Counted from the first letter of the stretch, positions 46,999 to 56,763 are shown. The stretch is 64,000 nucleotides of DNA from CANKHA01 sp963731585 (GCA_963731585.1 CAVSWC010000010.1:124001-188000), one strand, 5' to 3'. A program made the numbers and translations. Notes: generated by a model not told the origin, from the letters alone.

Positions 46999-47275
46999 TC
47001 ACCGCCGACGGAAGTTCTGCTGCCGCCGGGGCAGGGCAGCGGTCGTGGCGCGTTCCGACTTGTGGCGGAAGCTGATGCGCCCGCGCGTCAGGTCATACGG
47101 CGACATTTCCACGATCACGCGGTCGCCGACGCCGGTGCGGATGCGGAACTTCCGCATCTTGCCCGGCGGTGTAGGCCAGCACTTCGTGGTCGTTGTCGAG
47201 CTTCACGCGAAAATTGCCGTCCGGCAAAACTTCGGTGACGATGCCGTCGAATTCGAGAAGTTCTTCCTTCGCCAT
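46999..47275 (-). CDS. infA: Translation initiation factor IF-1, frame broken once
   Basis: An S1-like OB-fold factor that binds the 30S A site. It starts MAKEELLEFDGIVTEVLPDG. The frame breaks after 'LAYTAG' and resumes at 'KMRKFRIRTGVGDRVIVEMS', 'PYDLTRGRISFRHK'. One extra base at the minus-strand GCA 47160-47162 is enough. The repaired protein has 91 residues, longer than the usual 72, with a C-terminal tail 'SERATTAAPARRQQNFRRR'. infA is essential in bacteria, so this break is unlikely to be real unless another infA exists; the long-tailed form suggests this may be a second, accessory copy. Confidence 0.9.
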
Positions 47276-47296
47276 AGCCGCTCCTTCGATGCCAGT

Positions 47297-48697
47297 TTAG
47301 CGCGTCGCACCACCGGCGTCAGCCGGGGATTCTGAGCGCTCGCGGCCTGGTGCGCGCATGAAACCAGGCTTGCGATCTGCTCGGGGCTCGACTGCGAGCG
47401 GCTCCTTCCATGTCCCTTGCCCGGCTGGCTGCTGTTGTTTCTGCCCATGGCCGGGATACGGCGGACGCTGCCCGCGGCGGCGGCCCTTGCCGGCCCGTTG
47501 GCCACTGGCATCCGCTGGGCCGCGGAGTTCTGCCGCGGCGGCTGTGTCGGCGCAGACCGCCGGTCGCTGCGCCGGTCGGCTGGAGGGGATCGTGATCCGG
47601 ATCAGCCGTTCGATGCGCGCAGGAACGGCGCTTCCTCGCCGACACAGAACGAGATCGCGATGCCCTCGGCGCCGGCGCGCGCGGTGCGGCCGATGCGGTG
47701 GACGTAGCTTTCGGGGATATTCGGCAGGTCGTAGTTGACGACATGGCTGACGCCCTCGACATCGATGCCGCGGGCGGCGATATCGGTCGCCACCAGGGTG
47801 CGGACGCGGCCGACGCGGAACGCGGCGAGCACGCGCTCGCGCTGGCTTCTGCGACTTGTTGCCGTGGATCGCTTCGGCCGGCGATGGCCCTTCTGTTGAG
47901 CTGCGCGGACGACCTTGTCGGCGCCATGCTTGGTGCGGGTAAAGACCAGCACGCGGTCGATCGTCTCGGCGCGCAGGATGTCCGCCAGCAGCGCCGGCTT
48001 GTCGGCCTGCGCGACATGGATCACGCGCTGCGCGATGCGCTCGACGGTCGAGGCCACGGGCGTCACCGCGACCTGCGCCGGATTGTTCAGCATCTGCGTG
48101 GCGAGATCGTCGATTTCCGCCGGCATGGTGGCCGAGAAGAACAGGGTCTGCCGCTTGGGAGGGCATTTTCGCGATGATTTTGCGGATGTCGCGGATGAAG
48201 CCCATGTCGAGCATGCGGTCGGCTTCGTCGAGCACGAGGATTTCGACATCGCCGAGGCGCAACGCATTGCTCTGCACGAGATCGAGCAGGCGGCCGGGCG
48301 TGGCGACCAGGACTTCGACGCCGTGCATCAGATGCGCGCACCTGACGTCCCATCGGGACGCCGCCGATGGCGAGCGTCACGCTGACATTCATGTGGCGGC
48401 CATAGGTCTTGAAGCTGTCGACGATCTGCCCGGACAATTCGCGCGTCGGGCTCAGCACCAGCACGCGGCAGGTCTTCTGTTCCGGCCGCTTACCGGTTGC
48501 CGGCGATCTGGTGAAGGATCGGCAGCGCGAACGCCGCGGTCTTGCCGGTGCCGGTCTGGGCGATGCCGACGATATCGCGTCCCGTCATCGCCGAGCGGGA
48601 TGGTCTGGGCCTGGATCGGGGTGGGGGTGACGTAGTTCTCGTCGGCGAGGGCACGGGTAATGGTTTCGGCAAGGCCGAATTCAGCAAAAGTAGTCAA
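47297..48697 (-). CDS. DEAD-box RNA helicase (RhlE-type), frame broken about seven times
   Basis: An ATP-dependent RNA helicase, about 465 residues after repair. In order: the Q-motif 'VTPTPIQAQTIP', motif I 'IAQTGTGKTAAFALPIL', Ia 'LSPTREL', Ib 'VLVATPGRLLDL', II 'LVLDEADRMLDMGF', III 'LFFSATMPAEI', IV 'RVLVFTRTKHGADK', V 'TLVATDIAARGIDVEGV' and VI 'YVHRIGRTARAG'. A basic, Gly/Gln-rich tail follows. Shifts lie near 48590, 48487, 48333, 48155, 47880, 47860 and 47607; five are +1 and two -1, which together keep the total divisible by three. The start is TTG 48697. With this many breaks it could be a true pseudogene, but every motif is still present. Confidence 0.85.
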
Positions 48698-48968
48698 TGA
48701 ACAAGCTTTCTGTCGGGCGAATCGCGCCCGGCGTTCTGTGAACGCCAAGAGCCGCGGCTCGCGGGGTTAAGACATCCCCGCGTGGCTGGGCTGTCGGATC
48801 TTAGGAGAAGCCGGATAATGGGGCCGAAAACCGCTTATTGATTTTCGTTCACGCGGCCCGGGACTGACCTCGTTGGAGGCCGATAGTCCGGCAACGCCCT
48901 GCATATGGCATGCAACTGCGGTGAATACAAGGCAGCCCCCGTTGCACGGGGCCGCCATGGTTAGCGAA

Positions 48969-49265
48969 TTACGGGATGCCGCAGCCGTCGACCGAATCCT
49001 CGCAGTATTCCTTCTTCAAGGTCCAGCGGATGCGCGGATCGGGATCGGAGCCGACATAGACGCCGTTCACATACACATCGTGCGCCGGGTTGGTGCTGTA
49101 GGGCGAGCCGTAGCGCACGACGCGCTTCTGGGTCTTCGCCTTCTTCACCTTCTGCGTGGTGGTCTGTTGCTTCGAATAGCTCTGCGCCCGGGCCTCCTGG
49201 CCGGCGCCGAATGCGAGCGGAGCGGCAAATACCGCCAGCGCTGTCGCGGCCACGATCATCTTCAT
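48969..49265 (-). CDS. Small secreted protein, function unknown
   Basis: A 98-residue protein with a clear signal peptide ('MKMIVAATALAVFAAPLAFG', cleaved near AQS). It continues with a Lys/Thr/Gln-rich linker ('TTTQKVKKAKTQKR') and a short acidic end with two cysteines ('YCEDSVDGCGIP'), possibly disulfide-linked. Short periplasmic proteins of this layout are frequent in Bradyrhizobium relatives. It is likely periplasmic. I chose ATG 49265 because the signal peptide starts there. Confidence 0.7.
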   Translation of the reverse strand: MKMIVAATALAVFAAPLAFGAGQEARAQSYSKQQTTTQKVKKAKTQKRVVRYGSPYSTNPAHDVYVNGVYVGSDPDPRIRWTLKKEYCEDSVDGCGIP

Positions 49266-49413
49266 TGCAGTCTCCATCCAGTGTTCAAGCAGATGTCGGC
49301 TCGCTTCGGGCCGATTCAAGTCCGCCGCGTTGACGAAAGCGTTACCTGTGTTCGCGCCGCTCGGGTTTTTGGAAGGTGGTTCGCCTCGGAATCTCGCCGA
49401 CCGCTCGATACTT

Positions 49414-50718
49414 TTATTTACGCAGCGCGGCCCGACCCGAAAGCGGATGGCGGCTCATCGCGCACTCCAGCGCCACAACCGTAAGGCCGGTCAGCAAGAA
49501 CGCGGCGGCAGCGCCCCATAGCCCGATGATGGGGACAAGAATGGCGTTGAGCGTCGCCGACGCCAGGGCGCCAACCGCGCCCGCGATCAGGATCGCCCTG
49601 TCGCGATGCAGCGCCAACAACAGGTATCCGTATTGATCGGCTCCGATCCGCGCCCAGGTGGCCACCAGCAACAGACCGAACAGAGGCAAGTAAGCATCGA
49701 GCGCGGGCCGTTGCAGGAATGGCAAAATAACGAACACCGCGCCAAAGGCGGCGATCGACATCGGCAAGGTCCAGCTCACCGCCTCGAGCCGCAGCTTCCT
49801 TTCCCGATCATGCAACTCGCTGGCGTCCGCTTTCGCGACCGCTTCGATGAGTCGGGTGGCTTGCGGCTGCACAATCACCGCGATGATCATTCCGTGCACG
49901 ACATTCGCAACCGACCAGAAGAAGACATAGACGCCCGTCAGTTCCAAACCGAGCGTCAGCGAGATCAGGTAGCGATCCATGAAAAGGCTTGCGGCATCCG
50001 TGACATTTCGCAGATAGAGCTGGCAGCTGCTGCGCAGGCTGCTGATCTGTTCCGACAATTCTGTCCAGCACAACAGGGGACCCGCGCGTTGCGCCAGCAT
50101 CCAGCCGAGAAGAACCGTCCATGTCAGGGTCAGGCCGAGCAGCCAGCCGAGAAAGATACTGTCGAGCGTCCGCGTCTCAGGGTAGAGCAGACCGAGCCCG
50201 ACAATGACAACCGGCCATAACCCGGCGCGGATGAATTCCAAGGTGCTGGTCAAAGCGATATAGCCGCGCGCGATGAAGAGGTCGTGGGCGTCCGATGAGA
50301 GATGCTCAAGCAGCGCAATCGGCGCGATAAACCAGGCCCAGGCGGTTGGCACCGGCGAACCGAGGGCGAAGTTGCCGGCCCAGAAGATTGGTTGGAAAAC
50401 AATATGCGCCGACACTGTAATGGTGAAGCGGGCGGCAATTTTTCGCAACGCATCCTTGGGCGTCGCCAAAACGATCCGCCGGGCGACCCATTCCGTCAGA
50501 CCAAACCCGAGCCATGCCGGACTCAAGGTGCCGGCAGCCGCCACCAGCCCATAGACGCCGAGCTCGGCCAGCCCCAGGTAACGGGCGGTATAGAGCGCGA
50601 GGAGAAACTTGGCGACGGTGCTGACGCCGCGCAAGGCGAACAGCACAAGATGGTTGAATATTTTCAGGAGCGCGGAAGTCTCACCGCGCTGCAGCGCCCC
50701 GTAACTGGTCTCACTCAT
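49414..50718 (-). CDS. Polysaccharide biosynthesis flippase-like membrane protein (MOP superfamily)
   Basis: A 434-residue protein with about 12-14 hydrophobic spans, resembling Wzx-type lipid-linked oligosaccharide flippases ('ALYTARYLGLAELGVYGLVA', 'LILGLELTGVYVFFWSVANV'-like region near 260, and 'LNAILVPIIGLWGAAAAFLL'). It starts MSETSYGALQRGE at 50718 and overlaps the upstream acetyltransferase gene by eight bases. The cluster with a CelD/BcsL-type acyltransferase suggests export of a cell-surface glycan, but no glycosyltransferase is adjacent. Confidence 0.78.
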   Translation of the reverse strand: MSETSYGALQRGETSALLKIFNHLVLFALRGVSTVAKFLLALYTARYLGLAELGVYGLVAAAGTLSPAWLGFGLTEWVARRIVLATPKDALRKIAARFTITVSAHIVFQPIFWAGNFALGSPVPTAWAWFIAPIALLEHLSSDAHDLFIARGYIALTSTLEFIRAGLWPVVIVGLGLLYPETRTLDSIFLGWLLGLTLTWTVLLGWMLAQRAGPLLCWTELSEQISSLRSSCQLYLRNVTDAASLFMDRYLISLTLGLELTGVYVFFWSVANVVHGMIIAVIVQPQATRLIEAVAKADASELHDRERKLRLEAVSWTLPMSIAAFGAVFVILPFLQRPALDAYLPLFGLLLVATWARIGADQYGYLLLALHRDRAILIAGAVGALASATLNAILVPIIGLWGAAAAFLLTGLTVVALECAMSRHPLSGRAALRK

Positions 50719-52021
50719 CGCCGTGCCCTGACGAAGGCCCCAACCGCCTGGTGAGCGTCCGAATTTTCTTTGCACCGTGCCACAAGATCGGCGTTTGCTT
50801 GATGAAGCGTGTGGTCCGCCGCAACAAGGTTGTCCCTGTGGCAGCAACTAAACCGGAGAGGGTGGCTGCCGACAGGTAATCATAAAGGGCGAGTTTGCTG
50901 TCCGCCCAATCGAGCTTGTAAGGTTCGTCACCAATGGTGAAATCGAAATCGCGGAAGCCGAGCCCGATACAGTGGCGGAGCAACTCGTGAAGATGGGCCG
51001 TGCCCGGTCCAAAGCGCGAGATCTCGCCTGGGTTATAGCTGGAGAGAATGAGATAGTAACAATCGCGGAATTTCAGCCCGACGCTGACGGCGCCCACCGC
51101 TTCGCCGACGTCCAGCCGGCTGACATGCACAAGATCGCGTGTGTCCAAATCAGTCGCCATGGCCTGGTAAAATGCCGGATAACCACTGCGCTTGAAAATA
51201 TTTTCAACGCCCATACGCGTGAAGAAGGATGTCTTTTGCTCTACGAGCGTCTCGAGCGCATGGATGGCTTGCGATGGTTCGATAAGCTGCACAAAGTTCA
51301 GCTTGCCATGCTCCTCGAGTTGCCGCTGTTTGCGCCGCGCGGTCTTGCGCGTCGAGGCAGAGCGCTTCGCAGCATAATATTCCTCCCAGTTGCACCCGAG
51401 CTTGGCGACGTAGGCGCCGCTTCGATTGAGAACTACTTTGAGACGAAGGAACGGATTTTTCTGCTGTCCGACCATCTCCGGCATTTTTTGCAGATCGACA
51501 AGGTCGAAGCGGTACCGCGGTTCGGCCTGCAACACCTTCACGATCGATTGCCATACCACGGGAAATTGGTTTGCTGCCGAATGCTCTGCAAACGACTTTG
51601 CAAGAAGCGGAGCGTTGTAGTCGCCCAGTTCCGAACCGAGCCAAGTCAGCCGACGAAGACCGCGACGCGTCTCGATCGCAAGCGGCAGGATGAACAGCAA
51701 CCCTGTGTCCCCAGCGCGCCCGAATACGATCGCCGGGACTGTGCCTTTGCGCGACCCGATATGATGCTGCCACTTTTCCAGCCACGCAAAGGTTTGAAAC
51801 GGCGTGTGGTCGGCAAGCGCCTCAAACGTTTTCCATTCGGCGGCGGCCGCCGCCAGGTCGTCCGCCACTGTCAGTTGAAGATCCTGCGCGGCCGTTAAAC
51901 GATCCGGCCCGCAGCCCGGGGGCACACTCGCTTCAAACGAGCGCCTCAATGCCGGGAAAGTTCCTGCGTCCGATGTCTGCAGGTGCTCGCGAGCATGCAG
52001 GGTCCCGCTGGTTTCCGACAT
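50711..52021 (-). CDS. GNAT-family acyltransferase, CelD/BcsL type
   Basis: A 436-residue protein with the BcsL/CelD layout: a variable N-terminal half and a C-terminal GNAT domain. Stretches include 'FQTFAWLEKWQHHIGSRKG', 'RKTARRKQRQLEEHGKLNFV', 'VGAVSVGLKFRDCYYLILSS' and 'RHCIGLGFRDFDFTIGDEPY'. Homologues occur in cellulose and exopolysaccharide clusters of rhizobia. Its stop overlaps the flippase start, so the two are coupled. The acceptor is unknown. About 200 bp separate it from the divergent FAD oxidoreductase gene. Confidence 0.82.
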   Translation of the reverse strand: MSETSGTLHAREHLQTSDAGTFPALRRSFEASVPPGCGPDRLTAAQDLQLTVADDLAAAAAEWKTFEALADHTPFQTFAWLEKWQHHIGSRKGTVPAIVFGRAGDTGLLFILPLAIETRRGLRRLTWLGSELGDYNAPLLAKSFAEHSAANQFPVVWQSIVKVLQAEPRYRFDLVDLQKMPEMVGQQKNPFLRLKVVLNRSGAYVAKLGCNWEEYYAAKRSASTRKTARRKQRQLEEHGKLNFVQLIEPSQAIHALETLVEQKTSFFTRMGVENIFKRSGYPAFYQAMATDLDTRDLVHVSRLDVGEAVGAVSVGLKFRDCYYLILSSYNPGEISRFGPGTAHLHELLRHCIGLGFRDFDFTIGDEPYKLDWADSKLALYDYLSAATLSGLVAATGTTLLRRTTRFIKQTPILWHGAKKIRTLTRRLGPSSGHGDE

Positions 52022-52224
52022 TCCAACCTATGTGCTGCTTGCATTAACCGTGACGCATCCTTGCAAAGAAGTCTGAATATTCCGTGCGTGAACAGGCAAA
52101 TTGTCGCGGGTATTAACCATAGGGATGAAGCTTTCACGACGAACAGCCGAAATTTCGTCGATCTCGTTTCGGATTCATTTAGTGCTCCGCTCTATGAATA
52201 AAAGTTGCTCCGGGGTAGGTGCCT

Positions 52225-53397
52225 ATGCGGAAAATTGATATTGCCATCATCGGTGGTGGCCTGGCCGGCTCGACGGCCGCAGCGATGCTGGGACGCGCCG
52301 GCGTCTCTGCCGTACTGATCGATCCGCACGAAGTTTATCGGCCGGATTTTCGCTGCGAAAAACTCGATGCCTCACAGGTGCAATTGTTGCGCAAGACTGG
52401 CCTCGGCCAGGCTGTGTTCGCGGCCGCGGTCCACAATAAAGAAATTTTGGTCATGCGGTCGCGGCGTGCTGTCGAAAGACGGGCTTGCGAGCAATACGGA
52501 ATTATTTACGACACCCTGGTGAATACGATGCGGGAGCAAATTGCGCCCGGCATTGAACGCGTGACGGCCAAGGCGACCGCCATTTCAACCAGCGCGGTCC
52601 GGCAGCTTGTTACTTTGTCGACAGGGGAGACCGTTGACGCGCGCCTCGTCGTGTTGTCCAACGGCTTGAATATCGGGTTGCGCCAGAGTCTCGGCATAGC
52701 CCGGGAAACAATCAGCGCCTGCCATTCCATCAGTGTCGGGTTTAATATCGAGCCAGCCGTGGCGTCTCAATTCGATTTCCCGGCCTTGACCTATTTCCCC
52801 GAACACGCCTCCGATCGGATGGCTTATCTGACAGTGTTTCCTGTTCAATCCGGCATGCGCGCCAATCTTTTCGTCTACCGCGACATGCACGATCTCTGGC
52901 TTCGGCAAATGCGCAATGCGCCGAAAGAGACGCTGGTATCAGCCATGCCGGCGTTACAACACCTGCTCGGAGACTTTTCGGTCCCTGGCGAGGTCCGCAT
53001 CCGTCCAGTGGATCTCTACCGGACCGCCGGACATCGCCAGCCCGGAGTCGTCTTACTCGGTGACGCCTTCGCGACGTCGTGTCCGGCTGCCGGTACCGGC
53101 GTCAACAAGGTGCTCACCGACGTCGAGCGTCTGTGCAACGTGCATATCCCGCACTGGCTGGCCAGCACGGGAATGGGCGCGGAAAAGATTGCCGGGTTCT
53201 ACGAGGACCCCGTCAAAGTCGCCTGCGACGCCGCTTCACTTAACAAAGCTTTTTATCTGCGGGCGCTGTCGACGGATAGCGGATTATCCTGGCGCGTTCG
53301 GCGCTGGGCGCGTTCTTTTGCGCGCTCCAGGATCGGTGCCTGGCGACGGACCGCTGCTCCGCGGCCACCCGGCCGGCAGCGCCTTGCTGCCAGCTAG
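52225..53397 (+). CDS. FAD-dependent oxidoreductase (UbiH/geranylgeranyl-reductase-like)
   Basis: A 390-residue flavoprotein. The dinucleotide loop is 'IDIAIIGGGLAGSTAAAMLG' at the N-terminus, and the second FAD motif is 'GVVLLGDAFATSCPAAGTG'. 'YRPDFRCEKLDASQVQLLRK' near residue 50 fits tryptophan-halogenase/monooxygenase relatives. The C-terminus is basic and Arg-rich ('RRWARSFARSRIG') and its last 25 residues look unlike a folded domain, so a frame error near the end is possible. The substrate is unknown. It stands divergent from the acyltransferase gene. Confidence 0.75.
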   Translation: MRKIDIAIIGGGLAGSTAAAMLGRAGVSAVLIDPHEVYRPDFRCEKLDASQVQLLRKTGLGQAVFAAAVHNKEILVMRSRRAVERRACEQYGIIYDTLVNTMREQIAPGIERVTAKATAISTSAVRQLVTLSTGETVDARLVVLSNGLNIGLRQSLGIARETISACHSISVGFNIEPAVASQFDFPALTYFPEHASDRMAYLTVFPVQSGMRANLFVYRDMHDLWLRQMRNAPKETLVSAMPALQHLLGDFSVPGEVRIRPVDLYRTAGHRQPGVVLLGDAFATSCPAAGTGVNKVLTDVERLCNVHIPHWLASTGMGAEKIAGFYEDPVKVACDAASLNKAFYLRALSTDSGLSWRVRRWARSFARSRIGAWRRTAAPRPPGRQRLAAS

Positions 53398-54204
53398 CCA
53401 ACGACGTCGAAGACGCAGTCTGTGGGCGGGCGAAATCCAGAGAGCGGTGCGAAGAGCGTTGCCAGAACGCCATTCCACCGCGTTCTGCCGTGCAGAGCAT
53501 TGGTTTAAGAGCTGAGAAGGCTTGGCTCCCCTTCCTGAATACGTATCGAACGATGTGCGTCACGCCCGAACAGGCTTTTCGGCGACTTTTAGAGGATATC
53601 CGAGAGGTGCGCTTCGCCACCCAGACGATGCCGTAGGAAAGCAGGCTGCCCAACGGTTAACTTCCCGATGTGGGGCACCCCTGACATGGATCTGGCTCAG
53701 TGGCCAAAGCATCACACGCCCACGATCTGCATTGACGGCGGCAGGCCCAACCAACTGGCGCTGACGCCTCGCGTTGGGGTTACTAGCGCGCCGCTAGCTC
53801 GGGTCCACCGGGTAAGGAAGAAAGGCCAGTGTTGGTCATCTCTTCTTCAGTTATTTCCGCTACTCTGGGAGTTGGGATCTGCGGAGGCGGTTCTGGCCGC
53901 AGCGTTCCGGCGACCCTGGCGGCAGACGGGCGCGCACACCATTCGCTCGCTGCCCCAGGGGCCGTTCGCCACGCCCCTCTAAGCCCGCACGAGTGCAACG
54001 CCAAACAGCGCAACAGCGTCGCGGTTCTCTGATAGCTAATCAGGTGGCCTAAGCGATCAAAGCATTGGTCTAACTAAATAAAGTGTGACAGCAAGCAACA
54101 TGGGACGAGTATGGGAAGATTAGGCTGGCGTTGCGCTGTTGCGCTCACGCTTCGTTTGTTGCGCTCGCCTCGCCAACTAGTACCCGCAGCAGGAGATCGG
54201 CAAG
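53398..54204. other. Gene-poor stretch with a possible coding remnant
   Basis: No complete gene is seen. One frame ending at TAG 53634-53636 reads like the C-terminus of a real protein over its last 45 codons ('LRAEKAWLPFLNTYRTMC', 'VTPEQAFRRLLEDIREV', 'RFATQTMP'). It is open back into the end of the oxidoreductase gene but lacks a credible start; it may be a gene fragment. From 53640 to 54204 I see nothing with protein-like composition. Confidence 0.35.
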
Positions 54205-54417
54205 CTACGGCGACAGCTCCCCGCCGGCCCGCTGTCGGTTCCTGATAAGCATGATCGCCATGCCCGCGTCTCGGGCGTCCTGGGTGTTGGTGGCGGCACA
54301 GTAGAGGCTGAAGCCAATCCGCCTTGCCTGCTCTACTTCGGTCAACTCCCGCCCATCAACTCGTCGCTGTCTCTTCTCACGCTTGGCTAGTCGGCTGCGT
54401 AGGTTGGAAATCGTCAT
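54205..54417 (-). CDS. Small hypothetical protein
   Basis: A 70-codon frame beginning MTISNLRSRLAKREKRQRRV, basic and likely helical at the N-terminus, then 'ELTEVEQARRIGFSLYCAAT'. A GGAG lies about ten bases before ATG 54417. It has no signal peptide and no recognised family. Protein-like composition and a ribosome site are the only support. Confidence 0.4.
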   Translation of the reverse strand: MTISNLRSRLAKREKRQRRVDGRELTEVEQARRIGFSLYCAATNTQDARDAGMAIMLIRNRQRAGGELSP

Positions 54418-54523
54418 GCCGCTGCGCTCCGGTGTGTGAGCAGCTTAGGTGGCACAGGTGCGGATTTCCGCTCTCCAGTAAGGCTGCCAATCGTTGCTCC
54501 ATGGCTTCGATGAACAGGCGCAT
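54377..54523 (-). CDS. Possible small ORF upstream of the previous gene
   Basis: A 48-codon frame starting MRLFIEAMEQRLAALLESGN, amphipathic and helix-prone. It overlaps the next gene by 41 bases. The frame is open a further dozen codons upstream (SGREADAIAL). The coding-like look of the first half is its only support. Confidence 0.25.
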   Translation of the reverse strand: MRLFIEAMEQRLAALLESGNPHLCHLSCSHTGAQRHDDFQPTQPTSQA

Positions 54524-54729
54524 CAATGCAATTGCATCAGCTTCGCGCCCGGACGATTAGCTCTGCCGCGCGGTTTGGTTTTGATACCAGACTAAAGGAA
54601 AGTAAGCCGGGTACTTCAATTTAAATCAACCTCGCTATTCGACGAAACGCTTCAATAACTTCCATTCTTGAACGTTCTTTACAGTTCCAGCGTCAGCTTG
54701 CCTTATCACTGAAGCGGCTGGAGACAGCA

Positions 54730-56033
54730 ATGATGGGTAGGAAAACGGAACTCTTCATTCGCGAACTGTGCAACAGACTGCAAAAGCTGCGCACATCGGA
54801 GCGCGGTAATATTGCAGTGATTTTTTCGCTCGCGCTTGTCCCATTGATGACGGGGCTGGGAGCAGCGGTCGACTTTTCACGCGCAAATGCTACCAAGGAG
54901 GACGTACAAGCGGCGCTCGATAGCGCGCTGCTCGCGGGGGCCAGAGACGGTAGTTCAGCCTGGGCACTCTTGCGGCGAACGTTTTCAACAGCAATCTTGC
55001 CTCGAAACAATTCTCGGTGCCGACGCCTGCCTTTAGCAAGAACGGAAATTCCATCTATTCCGGCAGTGTGACGGCATCAGTGCCCACCGCGTTGCTTGGG
55101 ATTATTAGCATTAAGTCATTGGGTGTGACTGCTCACGGGCAGGCAACAGCAGCTGAAGCGGATAATTCCTGCATTCTAACGCTTGATAAGGGACAGCCGA
55201 AATCGCATACCTCGCTGTCGCTCAACGGTGCGCCGGTCGTTAACCTGTCTGGCTGTTCGATCAGATCGAACACGAGCCTGGACTGCAATGGCCACGATGG
55301 TAACGTGACAAAATCGTATGGTGCAGGCTCGGTGGCGGGCTGCGGCCGGCTCGCTCACTTCCAATGCCCCCGTCGCGCCCGACATGTACGCCGTCTTGGC
55401 GAAAAACATCACCAGCGTATGTGGCGGGGCAAGACCTGGCGCCACCTGGAGCCCTGGCGACATCCGAATCGGGCGGGCATAAGATGGTCAATGAATCCGG
55501 CTATATCGAATATCACATTTGCGGCGATCTATTGGTGTCCGGATCCTGGTCTCCTCACGAGCAGCGCGCCAGCTACGACGTCGCCATCATCATCGAGAAC
55601 GGCAGCCTTATCGTTGACGACAAGGCGTCCATCAGTACCGCGCGGACAGCAATCGTCCTCACCGGAGTAACAACGGGCCGGCGACAGTCCAGTTCCGAAG
55701 GCGCAGGCAAGAAGGGCACCCTGTCTTCGTCACCCCCAACCAGCGTGGGCAACCCTTGGCAGGCTGGTGTTCTCTATTTGGATCCAAAATTGACCAAAGA
55801 CGTGAAGAATAAATGGGGTCCGGGTGCCGCTTCATTGGGACGGGCTCGTCTTATTGGTAAATTTCCGACGTTGTCACTGATGGGAAGGACATCAAGTGCC
55901 AACTCGAAATGCACCAAATTCGTGATGAACAACTTTGTCACCATGGCTCTGTAAGACTTTATTTTACACAGCAGAATTGTGCCGGCCTGGGCCTGAAGCA
56001 GTGGGACGGCGTGGTGGCTCATTGGTCAGGTAA
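54730..56033 (+). CDS. TadE/TadG-like pilus-assembly protein, frame broken about five times
   Basis: An inner-membrane/surface protein like those next to Flp (tad) pilus loci. The N-terminal TadE-type segment is 'RTSERGNIAVIFSLALVPLM' then 'TGLGAAVDFSRANATKEDVQ', with a membrane span and the RGN-I-A-V-IF signature. The long periplasmic part has 'SCILTLDKG', 'YIEYHICGDLLVSGSW', 'IIENGSLIVDDKASISTART', 'NSKCTKFVMNNF' and 'YFTQQNCAGLGLKQWD'. Shifts: one base lost near 54970, gained near 55340, gained near 55474, lost near 55945 and lost near 56023. Correcting all gives 434 residues ending at TAA 56031. No other tad gene is nearby. Confidence 0.75.
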
Positions 56034-56174
56034 TGTCTTCAGGCGGACGCCGGCGTTAAGCCCGACTGCAAATGCTACTATTTCAGTTAGCGGACGGCCA
56101 CCAATAGCCCCGCAACCCATTCGGTGAAGACTTTCCGGATGAGAAGACTGTACTCGGCAGCGGCCTGGCAAATT

Positions 56175-56763
56175 GCGGCCGATGAACGGCAACCGGGCCA
56201 CCTACGCAGCGAGAGAATTTCATTTCGCAAAACATCACCCCGACGCTCGGCGCCATTACGGAACGGCTCCTTAAGGGGGAGTCGCCGACGTAGCTCTTGG
56301 CCTCCCGCGCAAACGAAGTTGGAGAAGCAGGGCAAACTACTCGCCGGCAGCCAGACCCGAAATCGCTCGAGTTCGTTACACAGCTGTTCGTGTAAGCAGG
56401 GCTCTACCCAAGCCGCACCTTGGCTCGTTGGAGACGCTGAAGACGACTCTCGTAGCAGCCAAATCCATTGCGCTTGGCGATCCGGCTGCTGGCGGTGAGG
56501 CGGGGCTCGATCTTGCGGGCATCACGCGAAAAACTGGGGCTTGCGGAGCACATAAAAGCGAAGACAAAGCTGTATCGGTCGGGACCGATGTTGCAGAAGC
56601 TGTTGCCAAAGGCGAGGCGAGATTGGAATGGGAATCGCAAGCGACGCCAAAACCATTTCCGGTCTGGATCTGTTGCATTACCCAGCGAGGGGCCAGTAGC
56701 TACTCTGTCTATGTCGCCGGGGTCGGTTCGACAGCAAACAGGCTGACGCTGCAAGTGCGTTAA
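56175..56763 (+). pseudogene. Possible degraded gene, family unknown
   Basis: Protein-like pieces occur in different forward frames: 'ENFISQNITPTLGAITERLL' at about 56211-56280, and 'VGTDVAEAVAKGEARLEWES' with 'PFPVWICCITQRGASSYSV' and 'AGVGSTANRLTLQVR' ending at TAA 56761-56763. They could belong to one gene broken by several indels. I recognise no family and see no start or ribosome site. Confidence 0.3.

Noticed and set aside
2554..48697. Programmed +1 ribosomal frameshifting at GCA sites
   Set aside because: The extra base falls in different codon phases, no stop codon or stimulatory structure recurs, and the genes (infA, argC, recJ, cysK) are not recoded in relatives.
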